64,000 nt of DNA, taken from NCBI RefSeq assembly GCF_041146395.1, contig NC_090997.1, positions 33,893,501 through 33,957,500 on the forward strand. The letters run 5' to 3'. How positions within the stretch are numbered: position 1 is the stretch's first letter; each line of letters begins with the position of its first letter. This stretch comes from Eulemur rufifrons (taxonomy: Eukaryota > Chordata > Mammalia > Primates > Lemuridae). Positions 1 to 12,686 of this stretch are shown piece after piece. A model generated the notes under the pieces. The model saw nothing but the letters and a program-made list of their open reading frames with translations. It was not told the origin of the DNA and did no database searches. The position numbers were made by a program, and so were the translations under genes.

Positions 1-194
1 TTGCTTCTAGTACCGGTTTCTTAATCTATAAAATAGGAATAAAATATTCTATCAAAATGTTCTGATATTTGATATAACATATGTATACATATATAATTTT
101 TTATGTGTACATATTCACACTCAGTATGGTGGCTGTTATTGAAACTGGATATAAAAATAGAGATAATGTAATAGAGGGCTATATTTCTATATTA

Positions 195-1180
195 AAAGTC
201 TAGGATTTTATCCTGTAGGTGATGGGAAATCTTTGAGGAAGATAGGATTTAGACAGGTAATAATGTCATTGGATTTCCATTTTACAGTAATCACTGTGGA
301 AGCTCCATCAATAATGGCTTGAAGGGTCAAAACTAGAGGTGGAGGATCAATTTTGAAATTGTTCCAACTTAAGTAAGAGATAATTAGAACTTAGACTGGG
401 CAGTGGTGGTAAGGATGGCAGGAAATATGGCAATAGAGTTGAAAAGTATTAATGAATGATTGAATGTGGAAGATGAAGAAGAGGGGTAGATTTGTCATTT
501 GCAGATTCTTGGCATGGATGTTTGGATACACAGTGGTAACATTACCTGAGATCAAGAATGCAGGTGGAATAACAGGTTTAGGGGAATGTAGGGGGTGATA
601 AAATGAGTTTAGCTTTGGAAATGCTGAGCATTAGTGCCTGTGGAAATTCCAGCTATGTATGTACAGTAGCTTATGGATGATGATGTAAAGGACATCAGAA
701 TACAGAGAAGAGTTTAAACTACAAGGAAAGTTCGTAAAGAGAAAAGGTAACTGGTCAAGGATGGAAAACTGGAGAATACTGTGTTAAAGGGATGAGCAGA
801 GGAAATGGGGAGTGAAATGGAGTAGACAGCAAGATGTGAGGCAATACTAGACAAAGAGATGGCAGGTGGTTGTGGAAAACAAGGCTGTCAGAAGAGTTTC
901 AAAATACCGTGAAATGTAGAGTAGTCTCCCATGATGAAGACCAAGGAATTACCCTGGGATCTGGCAATGTGACATTCTTCAGTGATAGTTTGACCTCGTT
1001 AATGTTAACCTTCAGTGAAGTGGTGAGGGCAGCAGAAGATTGCTGTTAGTTGAAAAATGAATCAGAAGTGAAGAGAGGAAGCAGCATATTTAGGCCATAT
1101 GTTCAGCCAGTTGGGCAAGAATAAAAGGAGATTGGACACTAGCTAGAAGGAAATACAAGGCTAAGGGGACAATCAAGAGA
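195..1180 (-). repeat. possible L2-type LINE remnant (antisense), strongly diverged
   Basis: This purine-rich stretch contains phrases resembling the antisense of L2 elements, such as a 'gattttatcctg' phrase near 205 followed by text about a 'gggaa' block. The match is weak and patchy, and no boundary is visible. It could equally be unique non-coding DNA. No open frame of note crosses it. Confidence 0.3.
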
Positions 1181-1207
1181 GAATATAGTTAAAGGAAGGA
1201 AGATTGT

Positions 1208-1437
1208 TTATCACCAATAAGTGCTTTATACACATGAACTCTTTTAAGCCTTAGAATAACCCCAAGAAATACTATTAGTGTTGTCATCTCCCTTTAATAG
1301 GTCAGACTACCAAGGTAGAAAGAGATTTATTAATAATAACTTGTCCAAGTTCAGCCACTGAATTAATGGCAGAGCAGGGCTTTGAACCAAGGCAAGTTGG
1401 CTGAGAGCCCACAGTCTTAGCCACTATGTCTTGATGG
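1208..1437 (+). repeat. MIR SINE
   Basis: The order of MIR landmarks is recognisable: 'agtgctttatacac' at the start, a central block around 1320-1360 corresponding to the conserved MIR core, then 'ggcagagcagggctttgaacc' near 1370 and a terminal 'cttagccactatg' block. Direction is plus. The copy is old and diverged but nearly full length. Confidence 0.8.
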
Positions 1438-1514
1438 TGAATAGTACATGTGGGCCCAGGGCTCCTCGGATCACATGGGTAGAGTAATTACAAAAACTAC
1501 ATTCGGGTCTAAGT

Positions 1515-1575
1515 ATAGCTCTTAGCAATATAGCATATGCACAATAAATGTTTGTTGAATAAATGAATGATAGTT
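1515..1575 (+). repeat. L2 3' tail
   Basis: The short stretch ends with 'aataaatgtttgttgaat' and a degenerate ATGA repeat, which is the usual 3' terminus of L2 LINEs. Only the last 60 bases or so are recognisable. Confidence 0.5.
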
Positions 1576-3193
1576 AAAATGCCTTATAACCTAGTTATCA
1601 GAGAATTACTTATAACTTAGTAGTATTAAGAACTTTTGTTCCTTTGCCGTCAAATTCTAACCAGCCTAAGTTCTAATTTTCCCATAAAATTTTTCCTGAC
1701 AGTTCTGGCTTATTTTCTTACCCTTATTTACCTCTCATAGCTTTTATTACTTGGATCATGTATTTAGTCTTTAATTATGTTATTGAATTATCTTCTAATT
1801 GGATTTTTATCTAATTCTTCACCGATAGTTTGTTAGTGTCTGAAGAAACTTCCCCCTTGTTTTGTGTCTCCTATGTATGCATCAAACCCAGATTTTTACT
1901 GAATACTTTTAATCAAAATTCACCTAGCTTATTACCACCAATGAGACTATTTAAATATTTTAACTTTTTTTTTCAAACAAGAATTTCCTTAAGTTTTTCT
2001 AGTTTGAATTGGGTAGTAACTCATACTGATGACCTAAAGAATTTCTCAATACCATTTCCTATTAACATTAAATTCCCCATTTATGCTTTCATTGCAGAAT
2101 ACCTAAGATTCATTACAAAATAGCAGCAGTTTGCTTTAAGTTTCATAATAGCTGAATATAGAACACGTTCGCTCCAAACTGATTTCATAGTGTTCTTTCT
2201 CTCTTTAAAATAATAAGTACTTATTTTCTTCATACTAATATGAATGTATTCTATTCTCCTTCCATGCTTCTCTTTCTCCCCTCCCGTATATACATTTTCA
2301 TGGACATTTTTTCCGTTCTCTTTCTCATTTGTCCCATTGTTTTTTCCTTCCAGTTACACTACACCTAGTTTTGCTTTGATTTTTTTTTTCCCTTCTTCTT
2401 TGTGCTACATTTCTCTTTTTTTGAAAGCTGTCTGTTCTTAAGCGATGCATTGACCCTCTAATTACTCACATGCTTTAAGAGCATAGTGCCTAAGTAGACT
2501 GAGTTACCTAGTTTACATATCACTCTGTGGTAATTAACAGAGAGATATAGGGGTTAGAAGTGCAAGAGAAGAACCCTATTTTTCTTGGAGTTTTAGTTAG
2601 ACTTAAATAAGGGGAGTGAAGCCTTAAAATTGCTCTGAGATTTTCTAATATCTACCTTTATTTCTGAAATCTGAGAATACTCAGATATTCATGAATAATT
2701 TTTAAAAAATTATACTTTCCATTGTGGAAGTTGCCTACTTTATATAGTTAAGAAATAAATTAGAAATTAACTTTTATTCCAGGTAGAATTATTATAGAAA
2801 GGCACATTAAAGAAGTCCAAGTATATTTGTAACATATAAATAGCAATTAACTTAAAAATATTTACCATATAGGCTATTAAATCATTAGGAGTCTCCTTAC
2901 TCAGTGAGCCAAGAAATAGATCTATAATCTGGCACTAGAGAGCTGTACTTTTCCTTTTTAATTGGAAGATTAAAGCATGAACTCAAAATGCAAGTGCATG
3001 ATAGAAGTACGTGTGAGATAGCAAACCACCTGTATTTTTTTCTAGTTGGAAATTGTTCCAAAGCGTAGAGCTTATGAGGGCTATCCCATAACCTTTTATA
3101 GAATGGAAAAGCAGTTTAGGGCTTTAATTTTTCTAAACCTGTTTTCTGTTACACCTGAGTGAATCTAGGAGGTTTGGATGAGGTTGAGAATTT
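1576..3193. other. non-coding AT-rich DNA, no recognised feature
   Basis: I see no gene here. The part at about 1690-1830 is faintly L2-like on the plus strand. A pyrimidine-rich tract lies at about 2235-2440. The short open frames are uninterrupted only because of base composition and show no domain or motif. Confidence 0.6.
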
Positions 3194-3480
3194 AGAGACA
3201 GGGTCTCGCTCTGTGACCCAGGCTGCTAGAGTGCAGTGGTTTGATCATAGTTCACTGTAGCCTCGAACTCCTGGGCTCAGGCGATCCTCCTGCCTCAGCC
3301 TCCCGAGTAGCTGGCACTACAGGCACACACCACTATGCCTGGCAATTTTTAATTTTTTTTGTAGTGAAAAGGGTCTCACTATGTTGCCCAGGCTGGTCTT
3401 GAACTCCTGGCTTCAAGTTATCCTTCTGCCTTGACCTCCCAAAGTGCTGGGATTACAGGCGTGAGCCATTATGCCTGACC
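3194..3480 (-). repeat. Alu SINE, AluJ-like, full length
   Basis: Both Alu arms are present in reverse orientation. The right arm runs from 'gagacagggtctcgctctg' at about 3196 to near 3343, followed by a T-rich linker and the left arm ending 'gattacaggcgtgagcc' at about 3470. Most CpGs are mutated and the poly(A) tail has decayed, consistent with an old AluJ insertion that predates the strepsirrhine/haplorhine split. No clear target duplication remains. Confidence 0.95.
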
Positions 3481-3519
3481 CATTTATCAGCTTTCTAATT
3501 TGTAAAATTAGGATATAAT

Positions 3520-3660
3520 TCTCAAATATTTGTTCAATAAGCTGACCTCTTGCTATGTGTAAGGCCCTGGAGTAGGAACAAGAGGCTTACCATAAATAAG
3601 ACATAGGCTGTTCCCTCAAGGAATTTTTATCTGGAAGGATATTAGTTTACTATTTACTGA
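3520..3660 (-). repeat. L2-type fragment (antisense)
   Basis: The segment has the antisense L2 3' end pattern: 'atttgttcaataa', then a phrase about 'gctatgtgtaaggccctgg' and 'ccctcaaggaa'. It is diverged and its ends are approximate. Confidence 0.45.
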
Positions 3661-6600
3661 GCTGCAAAAACCATCTCTCTGAATTGACTTAAGATAAAAG
3701 TAAAGGGTGGCTATTCTCCAGTGGCATTTAACTACTGCTTCTATTGAAGGGATTTTCAAGATAAACTCCAGGATCACCCTATACAGAACTGCTAATTGCC
3801 GGTTCTCTTGACCTCTTGGGAAATTCTGGAGCTGGATGTTCAGCTGCCTGTGCAGGTGGGCATTCTTCTCAGGGCATTCCCACACAGAGACCCAACGTAG
3901 GAGTTCCCACTGATCATAGTAATTTCTAAAAAGTAGTAATTAAACTAGTTAAACTAAATGTTCTAGTTAATAAAACATTCTGAATATGTTTAATTTGCTC
4001 CAAAGTATTTTTAAAAATAGAAAAGAAATCAATGCTGCTTCATAACCCTTTGTTTGGGGATGTTATTTTTTTTCCTCCCCAAAATGGTTTAAGAACAATA
4101 ATATAAACCAAAAGCTTGTTTTTAAAAAAAATCAAATGTCTGTTTATTTTTGGTGTACACTTCAAGCTTCTAATATTGTTAACTTTTTAATTCTAGTACA
4201 TGAAAGGAAAATAAACCCAGCCCTCCATGGGGCCCAGAATTTGCTCTTTCATTCATTCAATATTTGAGTGCCCACCACATACCATGTCCTTGGAACACTC
4301 TGGAATCACTTCTTTCCATTTGTTAAACATTCTTCAGGCATGTGGAAAATGCCTCTTTTCTTCAACGTGCCTGATGATAAAAATCCTATAGTTCTGTTTT
4401 GCTCCATCAGATGGAAAAGGCAGAGAAGTTGAATGGCAATACAAATGACTTTTGGGGAACCCATTTAGAACCTTCAAGATAGGGTCCTGAACCCAAGGGG
4501 CATCTGCTCTTACTCATGCAGTCCTTGACAACTAGAAGAAATGACACTTTGTTTAGGGGCAGCAATCTTACCAAGCCTGAATGTTCAAATTGACATCCAA
4601 GTATTTTTCTCTAGAAGAAAGCTGGGTAGGTTTTTTAGTTTCAGATCCATCAAGGGATAAACTGACTGAGATGAGTTAGTATCTTCCCAAAGGAACCAGC
4701 CACCCTAGTTACACGGTCCTGCAGTTCTTCCAAAGGTAGGATAGGAAACACACTAGGAAAGAAAACTATGCCGTCGTCATGTGTGCCAATCATGCTGACT
4801 TCTAGACAGTCATTCAGGTTACCAGTTAGTTTGGTCCACATTTGAGTAGCCCATTATTCCCTTCTTTTGGTAGAATGGCCCCAGTCATTCTACTGAAATT
4901 AGAAATTAGAGTTTTGTAGTATCTCTAGCAGGAAAGATTCCCTTACATGGTTCCAGAGCTTTTGTACCCAGTGTTGGACTTGATAAGTTATTTTACAAAT
5001 TACTGTTCCTAAACTAGTTGGATCATGCTGCCCAGAGCTATTTTCCAGAGCCAGTGGGTATGGAGTTTTATTCCAGGCTTCAGGGCAGGAAGTGGATAAT
5101 AAAAGTAAGTTTATAGATGGCACTGAGAGAGGTAGCGTAGCCTAGACAACCATAAATAAGAACAGTCAAACTATCACATTGTGCTGAAGAAAACATAATA
5201 TTCCTCTAATTGAAGGGTGGATACCATAATTCACAATTGTCATCAATGAGAGACTGTACTTTTTTCTCCAAAAAATGTTAAAGGCAAATAATACTTGGGG
5301 TTGTTTTTTTTTTTTTCATTTCTTGTTGATTCAAATTCCCTTTCCACATTGCAATATTAACATAGATTTCTAAAGCACATGATAATATATTTAAAAGACC
5401 TATTTGCAATGAATCTATTGTGTGTTTTTACACTTGCTTCAAGGGCCCCATGTAAAGTTAGTGGTTGCTCTACAATAAGTGTCTGGAAGTGGAACAGCAA
5501 CGCAGCATGACAAGGGCCTGTCCTGGAGGGTTTCCCTGGGAATGTGAGGAAGGAAGAATAGCAGAGACTTCAAAGGGAGAGCTGGACTTCTTAGCCCTCC
5601 TTTTGCTTCTGGTTGGCAAAAGAGATGAAAGAGTAAAAAAATTTCAAGGTTTCAAACAAGTGTGAATGTGAACAAGCGGAAGTTGCTTAATTCTGTTTTA
5701 GGTAGAGACAAGATGCACAAGTGGACATATGGCCCGTTTGGGCTTTGGGAGAGAAAGATGGAGGATCATCAGTTACCATTGTAGAGGTTGGATAAAGAAA
5801 TAAGAAGAAGAAAAGGTGCTGAGAGAAGAGCGTAGGGTGAGAAGTTTAGGGAATATTGACATTTGGGGAGGTAAGAGGAGAAAGAGATTCGTGAAAGAGA
5901 CAGAGAAGAGAAGAGCTAGGGCAATACAGCATCCACAGGAAGACTGAGTCTCAAAGAAAGATTGCTATGGGGTAAAAGTATTACAAAGAAGAGCAATGAA
6001 GATGTGCATGTAAAAAAAGGCAACGATGTAGAAAAACTGGATGAAGGAGGAGGGGCCACAACCTAGAAGGAAACTCAGCCATCTAGGAGTGGGCAGCATC
6101 TGCAGTGCCATGTGTTAGGAGGACATTCAGTTTCACAGGAAAGGTGATGCCCTGGGATAAAAAGAACCAAAACAATCTAGGTAGGGTAAAAACAAAACAA
6201 TCAGCATCTCAAAAGCTACCACACAGTGTGAGGGGTGTTGCCAGAGGTATCACTGTATAACTGGAATGGGGACTCCAGGAGAGAAGGTGGTATTTAGAGA
6301 GCCTCCAGTGAAAAGCAGGGATATCTGGTTGGAAAGCAATCTTGCAGTCTCTAGGAGAGATGGTGATAAGTGCAAAGCAGTTCTAAAGAGTTTGGGATAA
6401 GGCACCAAACAGTGCTTGGAGGAGAGAAGGAGACAGATTAAGTCGCATAGCTGACAAATGAGTGAAGAGAGAGGGAGACTGGTAAATTAGGAAAGCACTC
6501 GGTAAAGCCAAACCTTTATTTCTCCAATCAGCTAGAGGTCTGTACAAATGAAAAAGCCTCAGGAAAGGGCCCCCCTAGAAAAAGGAAAGATTAAAGTAAT

Positions 6601-7360
6601 CAAGAGGAACAAGATCCTGGAAAAAGAGAGGTCTAGATTAATGGTAAACAAAAGTTTGGGTTGTTAAAAAAGTTCGAGATAGCAGCATTGGTAGGTGTGA
6701 TAAGGCAACCTTGGGGGATGAATAACTTGGCATCTTGACAACAGCAAAGGCCCTTGGTGGAGTTTTGGCATGACCAGCAGAAGACTACCTGGAGTGTGAG
6801 AGTCTGAGAATTTTCTGTAATGGTGGCATGCAGAAGAAATTTTAAAAAGCAGATGGAGCCATAACCCAAGGCTGGCAACTGTGTAGCCAAAGTAAAGGGA
6901 ATGAGAAATTTTATAGAAGTCACTCATACTGAACATGTGTGACCTTGGACAAATCATAAACCTCTCTAAGCACCAACCATCTGATAAATGTGGAAATAAT
7001 GAGGCAAAGTGTTAAAACTCATTATATAATTGCTGGCATACAAAATGGTAGTCTTTATACTCCCCAACCAAATATAGTCTTTTAGCCTCTTCAGAGGAGG
7101 AAATAACTACAGTAATAGGCACATGTAAAAAACGTATATGTAAAAAAACTCAACGATAAATGAGTGAATAAATTAATGAACATAATATAACTTATTTTAC
7201 AGCAGCATTGTATTTGGTGCCAAGATTTATAGCCAGACATTTCCTGTTGTGTGTACAAGTTCTCTGAGCTCAGAAATCAGGAAATATTTTATAATCTCTT
7301 TAGTTTTGAATACATGGATAAAAGCACATTCTTAAAGCAGGGAATACTGCTTCGACATGT
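3661..7360. other. non-coding DNA, purine-rich in its second half
   Basis: No gene is supported. About 4240-4310 looks like the antisense 3' end of an L2 or MIR. A T-run lies at 5307-5318. From about 5500 to 6640 the plus strand is strongly purine-rich and vaguely resembles antisense L2 sequence, but I could not align it confidently. Confidence 0.5.
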
Positions 7361-7364
7361 TTAA

Positions 7365-7510
7365 GTAACAGGATTATAGAGCTGGAAGGAGCTTTGGTGA
7401 CCTACTCTAGCACTGTCCTTTTTTTAGATGGGAAAATTGAGACTGCAGAGATGTTGAGTAACTTGCTCAGGGTCACTTACTGTTGGAGCCAGCATTGGTG
7501 GTCAGGCCTT
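7365..7510 (+). repeat. MIR-superfamily SINE fragment
   Basis: The pattern 'gagctggaaggagctt', then 'gatgggaaaattgagact', 'gtaacttgctcagggtcac' follows the central order of MIR-type SINEs. The subfamily is uncertain and only the core is recognisable. Confidence 0.5.
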
Positions 7511-8279
7511 CCCATGGCCCACGTAGAAATGACTCCAGCTGTAGGTCTGTGACCTGCCCTACCTTCCTCTACTGAAGGTATTCTATGATTTTTAAAAAAT
7601 GAATACTGACATTCCTTTCAAATACTATTACTTATCCAACTATTCTATGAAGAATATTCTATTAATAAGTGTTTTAGTACTTTTCATTCAGGTAAAAGAG
7701 AAAATATTTCTCCCTTTTAGAAACTCCTAATAGCCAGCAAAAGATACTAATTTCCATGACCTTTCTTTCTCCTAAGGCAAGAAATGGTTTCTTTTGGACT
7801 TAGAACGTATCGTGATTTGATCTTTAAAGGCTTTAATAACTGAATAGATCAAATAAGAAACAGATTAGTAGTTAGTCCATTCAGTTGCAGGACTGTGACA
7901 AATTTGTGAGAAATATTTCCAGACTTCAAGCTAGTGGGAGTGGGAAAGAGTATGTATAAATGTTACATGAGGAGTCTAAAATCATTATTCACTCATATAT
8001 ACACACACGAACACATGCACACACACTGTTTCATTACACTTGGTAAATTCATTAGGACAAGGCAAATGTATTCATCCAGAAATTTAAATAAGCTCAAAAG
8101 TCTGTACAGTCTTTACATTTGCCATGTTAAACAGGCCTAGCACCCTGTTTATATGCCCAAAAGAGCCTGGGCCAAGACAGATGTAGGCAGGAGCAGCTGG
8201 ATGTGACCCTAACTCCTGTGAATCCTTGCCCTACTTCATGAGAGGTAAGGCACATCTCTAGCTTCACAAGCACAGCATC

Positions 8280-8281
<2 letters not shown>

Positions 8282-8311
<30 letters not shown>
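8282..8311. repeat. (TG)n microsatellite
   Basis: An uninterrupted run of about 15 TG units. Such runs are length-variable. Confidence 0.98.
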
Positions 8312-8315
<4 letters not shown>

Positions 8316-9049
8316 GTTAAAATTACCTTGAATTTGGTTTCTACCCTCCTGGTATTTCTTTGTCTATATTTAATATGCTTTTTATTGTTAATATTATCAT
8401 TAGAAAGGTAATAGTTTTATTAGTAAATTATGAGAGAGAAAATAATTTTGGTGATTGTTTAAAATTGTTGGCCTGTAAATGACTGTCTTCTACATGGGTC
8501 ACGTGCATGCACTGAAATGTTGAACTGTACTGTATGTGCTTCTTCAGGCATTTTCTTTTTCTCTAAGACAATTTTGAAACAGAGGAGTGACCGGAGAAAA
8601 TGAAGGGCTCCCATTTATCTTTATGAACAATTCTATATGCCCTATGAGTCCCATGATTTTTGAATACTTACAGCATTCTCTCAGTCATCATAGCCGCCGC
8701 ACTGCTGGTCCTGCTTCATTGCTCAAGCCAGCTTGGGCAGGGAAGGGAATGCAAGGCAGGACAGGCTGGGTTCCCTTTGGCACAAGTCTATTGCCTTTCG
8801 CCTTAGGAAAGAGGGTTAATTTGGCACTACTAGATAAAAAGCACTTTGAAAAGGCCTCCCTTTGTCATGGAACAGATTTGTACACAAACACAGAGCTCTT
8901 TCCATTGACCCTCAGAGAAAGGGACCCTGCAGTTATTTCACCCTGAGTTTACCTACAAAGAAAGTCTAATTATTTGACATTTGTTAAACATCCCCAGTGT
9001 GGTGTTGCTGTTCAGCCACGTCAAACTCAGATCTACATTCTATGTAGTA

Positions 9050-9288
9050 CAGGTTGGGGTATCCCTAATCCAAAAATCCAAAATACAAAATGCCCCCAAA
9101 TCTGAACTTTGTGAGCACTGACAGACATGATGCTCAAAGGAAATGCTCATTGGAGTATTTTGGAGTTTGGGTTTTTGGATTAAGGATGCTTAAAGGGTAA
9201 GTATATGCAGAATCCAAAATCTGAAAAAAAATCCTGAATTTGAAATACTTTTGGTCCCAAGCATTTTGGATAAGGGATACTCAACCTA
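9050..9288. mobile_element. short non-autonomous DNA transposon with terminal inverted repeats (Tigger/mariner type)
   Basis: The left end reads 'caggttggggtatccctaat', and the right end is its near-perfect inverse, 'ataagggatactcaacct'. The internal text is rich in 'aatccaaaa' motifs that are also inversely repeated, so the 239-bp element could fold into a long hairpin. A TA lies just outside the left end, as expected for this superfamily; the right TA is mutated. No transposase is encoded. I do not name the exact family. Confidence 0.85.
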
Positions 9289-9529
9289 ACAATATGTTAA
9301 GGTTTTTTGATGGCCCCTAAAGACAGCCACAGCTGTTATGTATTTGTTACAGAGACCAGAATTTTCTTTAATTCAGAGATCTGTGTAGTTTGCAAAGATG
9401 CAAACACAAGAATATTCCTTGAAGCATTGTAATGTCATTTTACAAATCCAGTAACAACATAAAATCCTGTCATTAACAACTAGCTAAATCAATGATGGCG
9501 AAGCTCTCCAAGGGAAAACCGCATTCTTT

Positions 9530-9662
9530 GAAAACAATGAGGTAGATACATGTGACATAGTATGGCATGATTTTTGAAATGAATTGTTAGGAGGAAAAAT
9601 CAAGATATAAAACAGTATATATAGTATACACAAGTATCTACCTTGTAAATTAAAAAAGTGTA
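9530..9662 (+). repeat. old L1 (L1M-type) fragment, left part, interrupted by a Tigger-like element
   Basis: The plus-strand text around 9590-9640 ('aatcaagatataaaacagta' and following) resembles the 3' region of old L1M elements. It appears to continue after the Tigger-like insertion at about 10203, giving a nested arrangement. Confidence 0.5.
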
Positions 9663-10168
9663 CACACAGTAAGTTCTTGTTATTCGTGGTAGTTATGTTC
9701 TATTAAGGTCATGGCAAATACTGAATTAGCGAATGCTGAATCATTGCTCCTAGTGGAAATATAGGGTTAGATCCTTTGAGCCACAGGAAATATTGGCCAC
9801 AATATTTCCATCAACCAATCAATACATAACCTTGCTTTATGTATGTTTCTGTTTAAAGACACATTATTTAATATATATTGTTGATTCATTAACACTGAAA
9901 CCACAGGCAGTAACACTGTAATTCGTGCCTGAATGAAGCTTCTCCATGAGGCACATCACAGCCTCCTTGGGCTTAGGAACATCAAATAGCCCTTCTGTCT
10001 TGTGCGATGTTAGCTGGGAATGTGTGCAACAGAAAACTCACGTTTTTGGCTGCTCTGCATATGTCTGCAAATGGCCTCAAAAGCACTGTGAGTATTGGCT
10101 TGGGGGTTACAAATCAATTTTGAGTAGGCAAATTTGTAAATATGAAATCCACAAATAATGAGGATTAG
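9663..10168. mobile_element. Tigger-like DNA transposon, internally deleted
   Basis: The left end 'cagtaagttcttgttattcg' and the right end 'ccacaaataatgaggatta' are approximate inverted repeats. Internal landmarks such as 'gaccaatcaatacataacc'-like text near 9825 and 'tgttgattcattaacactga' near 9881 are those of Tigger-type elements. No transposase frame is present. It lies inside an old L1 and is directly followed by a CA repeat. Confidence 0.7.
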
Positions 10169-10169
10169 C

Positions 10170-10202
<33 letters not shown>
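10169..10202. repeat. (CA)n microsatellite
   Basis: About 16 uninterrupted CA units at the right edge of the Tigger-like element. Confidence 0.98.
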
Positions 10203-10203
<1 letters not shown>

Positions 10204-10366
10204 ATGTATACGTATGCATATAAATGGAAAGTTTCTGGAAGGATTAAATGGAACTGTTTGATGGAAGTTATCTTTGGGGTATAGGACTGTGGGGCAGGAA
10301 TGAGACAAGATGCACCTTTTCTTGTAATCCTCTCTACCCTACATGACTTTTTACCGTGTATATCCC
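10203..10366 (+). repeat. old L1 (L1M-type) fragment, right part
   Basis: Text such as 'tctggaaggattaaatgga' near 10231 and 'ttatctttggggtatagga' near 10268 follows the order seen in L1M 3' regions. It is probably the continuation of the fragment ending at 9662. Confidence 0.5.
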
Positions 10367-12235
10367 ATATTCCTTATTCTCTGTCCCCTCTGCTCCTTCT
10401 CTCCCACCACTGCTATCATCACCATACTCTCAGCAGGACATGCACATTTTCTGAGGAGCTCTAGGAACAAGGTTTTATTTGAGCCAAATTGATCATAGTG
10501 AATACCCACTGAATCAGGCACTTGGGCAAGTTGGTCTATATAATTTTTCAAATGAAGAGTATTTTACAAATGCTCAGTATGACACTTAGAACCTAAGTTC
10601 TCAGAGAAATTTGTGTCATGCAATATTACCTTGTCTCCTAGCACGCTGGGGAGGCCTGGACGTCACGGCACTTTATGTCTGCTAAATACTCCTGCTTAAA
10701 TTCTTACTGCAGGTTGTCAATATGGAACTTTAATAAGTAGGAAATAACTTAATATTCATGATACAATAACTATTAAGTCAGTATATGACATATGGTATGG
10801 AAGCTCTCTTCAGGTAGAATTCCAGCTTCTGGATTCCTTCCACCTCTCTGATAGAGAGGAGAGGAAGAGAAGAGGCGGCAAGTCCCTTGTTTTGGTCCCC
10901 GCTGGGTTGGTGCTGGACCCAGAGTTCTTGAGTCCCACCTTCCCCACGATGTCCAGACTCCACAGCATCCACTTCTGGCTTGTTCTTAGCATGCTTGGTT
11001 TCTTGGATTATTTTGAAATCTTGCCATTTATAACTTGTAACTTTAGAAAAGGGGAAAATTTTAATTTTGATACAATGTTTCTTTCTTTGCATATGTCATA
11101 GTGTTCTTTTCTATTATTGAAAGAAAAGCCTGAATAGAACCTTCTTGTCTCCCTGCAAAGTTTTTTCCTAATTAATGTAGAGATTTCCACACCCCCTCCA
11201 GGTAATTCCTGTGATGTACTGTAACTCTGGTTAAAAGCTAGCTGAAACTAAGCTGACAGTAGGTAAAGAAAAAGATGTATAAGGCATGCCCATATCTCAT
11301 TATAGCAGGGATATATTAGTATTAATGGTCTCCAATGGACTGTCACCCTATGTCCATTGTTAGTGTTTAACCTAAATTCAAATTTCTGTATAATTGGATT
11401 TCTGACAGTGTTCAATCTATCACTCAATCTTTTCTTAAATATTGAGAATATTGTCTTTTAAATATGTTTGTATGCATACACACATATATAATCAAGATGT
11501 GTGAAAACACCTCTTCGTTTGAAAAAAATCAACAGGCTTATACAGAATAACTTTAACAACAAATGGTGAGTTTATTTTAAGAATAAACTTTGTAAATGTA
11601 TAGACCTCTAAAAATAAAAATAGTAAAACTTCTCATACGTTTATTTTCCTTACTAAATATGACAGTTACCCACAAGTAGAACAGATTGTAGTTATTGCTG
11701 ATCTTATGTCTGAAAAACCACAAGCATTTTGGGAAAAAGCGTATGGATATCTAATGGTCTACATAGTTTACTGTTGCATCTATACACAGAAGCCTTCAAC
11801 TAAATCGACCTTTCCTGATCAAAACTGTGTGTAGCTGATGTGTGTTCTGCCAATCTAGGCTTGCTTGAGTTTGAGAATGTCTTCTAACTTGGGCCGCCAA
11901 TTCTGCCATGACTGGTTTAGTGTCAATTGCTCTAAGAATGTACATTGTAAGGTGATACAGCTGTCCAAGGGCAAGTGCACTGCCTAGGTGCCTTGTCCCA
12001 TTTACAAATGACCATCCAGGCATGACTGTGAGCACTAAGATATGAATCACCATTACTTTGTACACTTTGAAGAGGTTCTTCTGGCTTACTAACCCATTAA
12101 AACTCTCAAATCCACATAACTATTCTATTCTTTTCCTATAGGCAAAGCCATGTGCAAAACTAAACCATCATCAGAGGTGCCTCAGTAAACATAAGCACAG
12201 AACAATCAGACTCAAATCTCATAGATCTGAGGCCC
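10367..12235. other. non-coding DNA, no recognised repeat
   Basis: Mostly AT-rich and unrecognised. The part at about 10800-10990 is more GC-rich with several CpGs and has a 104-codon open frame on the minus strand (10778-11092) that matches no family I know. I see no promoter, splice or coding evidence strong enough to call a gene. Confidence 0.5.
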
Positions 12236-12425
12236 GTTATAAATAAAGTTTTATTGTAATACCATCATGCACAGTCATTTCTGTATTGTCTATCACTGCT
12301 CTCTTGCTACAATAGCAGAGTTGAGTAGTTGCAACAGTGATGTATGGCCCAAAAAGCTGGAAATGTTTACTATCTTTTGTAGGCCAGAAAAGTATGTTTT
12401 ATATCATGTGGCTTTGCCCTCTGGG
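12236..12425 (-). mobile_element. hAT-type non-autonomous DNA transposon (MER3-like)
   Basis: The reverse-oriented sequence has 'aaataaagttttattgtaat', 'tattgtctatcactgctctc', 'gcagagttgagtagttgcaa' and 'tatggcccaaaaagc' in the order of the MER3/MER33 group of hAT-Charlie elements. The terminal repeats are eroded. Confidence 0.75.
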
Positions 12426-12660
12426 TAGGTAACTTATGGAGACATGGGATGAAAAAAAAATAAACATGGTGAGTCAATCATCAGTAGAGTTGAAATTGAA
12501 AGGATGCCATTAGTTAGAGTCAGAGTCATGGCAAGTGAGGTAGAGAGCAAGGTGAAATTATGAAGAAGAAGAAACCATGAGTTAAGCAGAGAAACCTGGT
12601 TAGAAGATAGGGGAGTAGAATAGACCCCCTCCCCAAAAAAGCAGAGGTGACCTACTACAC

Positions 12661-12686
12661 AGAGAGAGAGAAAGAGAGAGAGAGAG
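12661..12686. repeat. (AG)n microsatellite
   Basis: A short AG run with one interruption. Confidence 0.95.

Noticed and set aside
8587..8946. 119-codon plus-strand frame as an exon or retrocopy
   Set aside because: No recognisable family and no splice or retrocopy marks (tail, target duplication).
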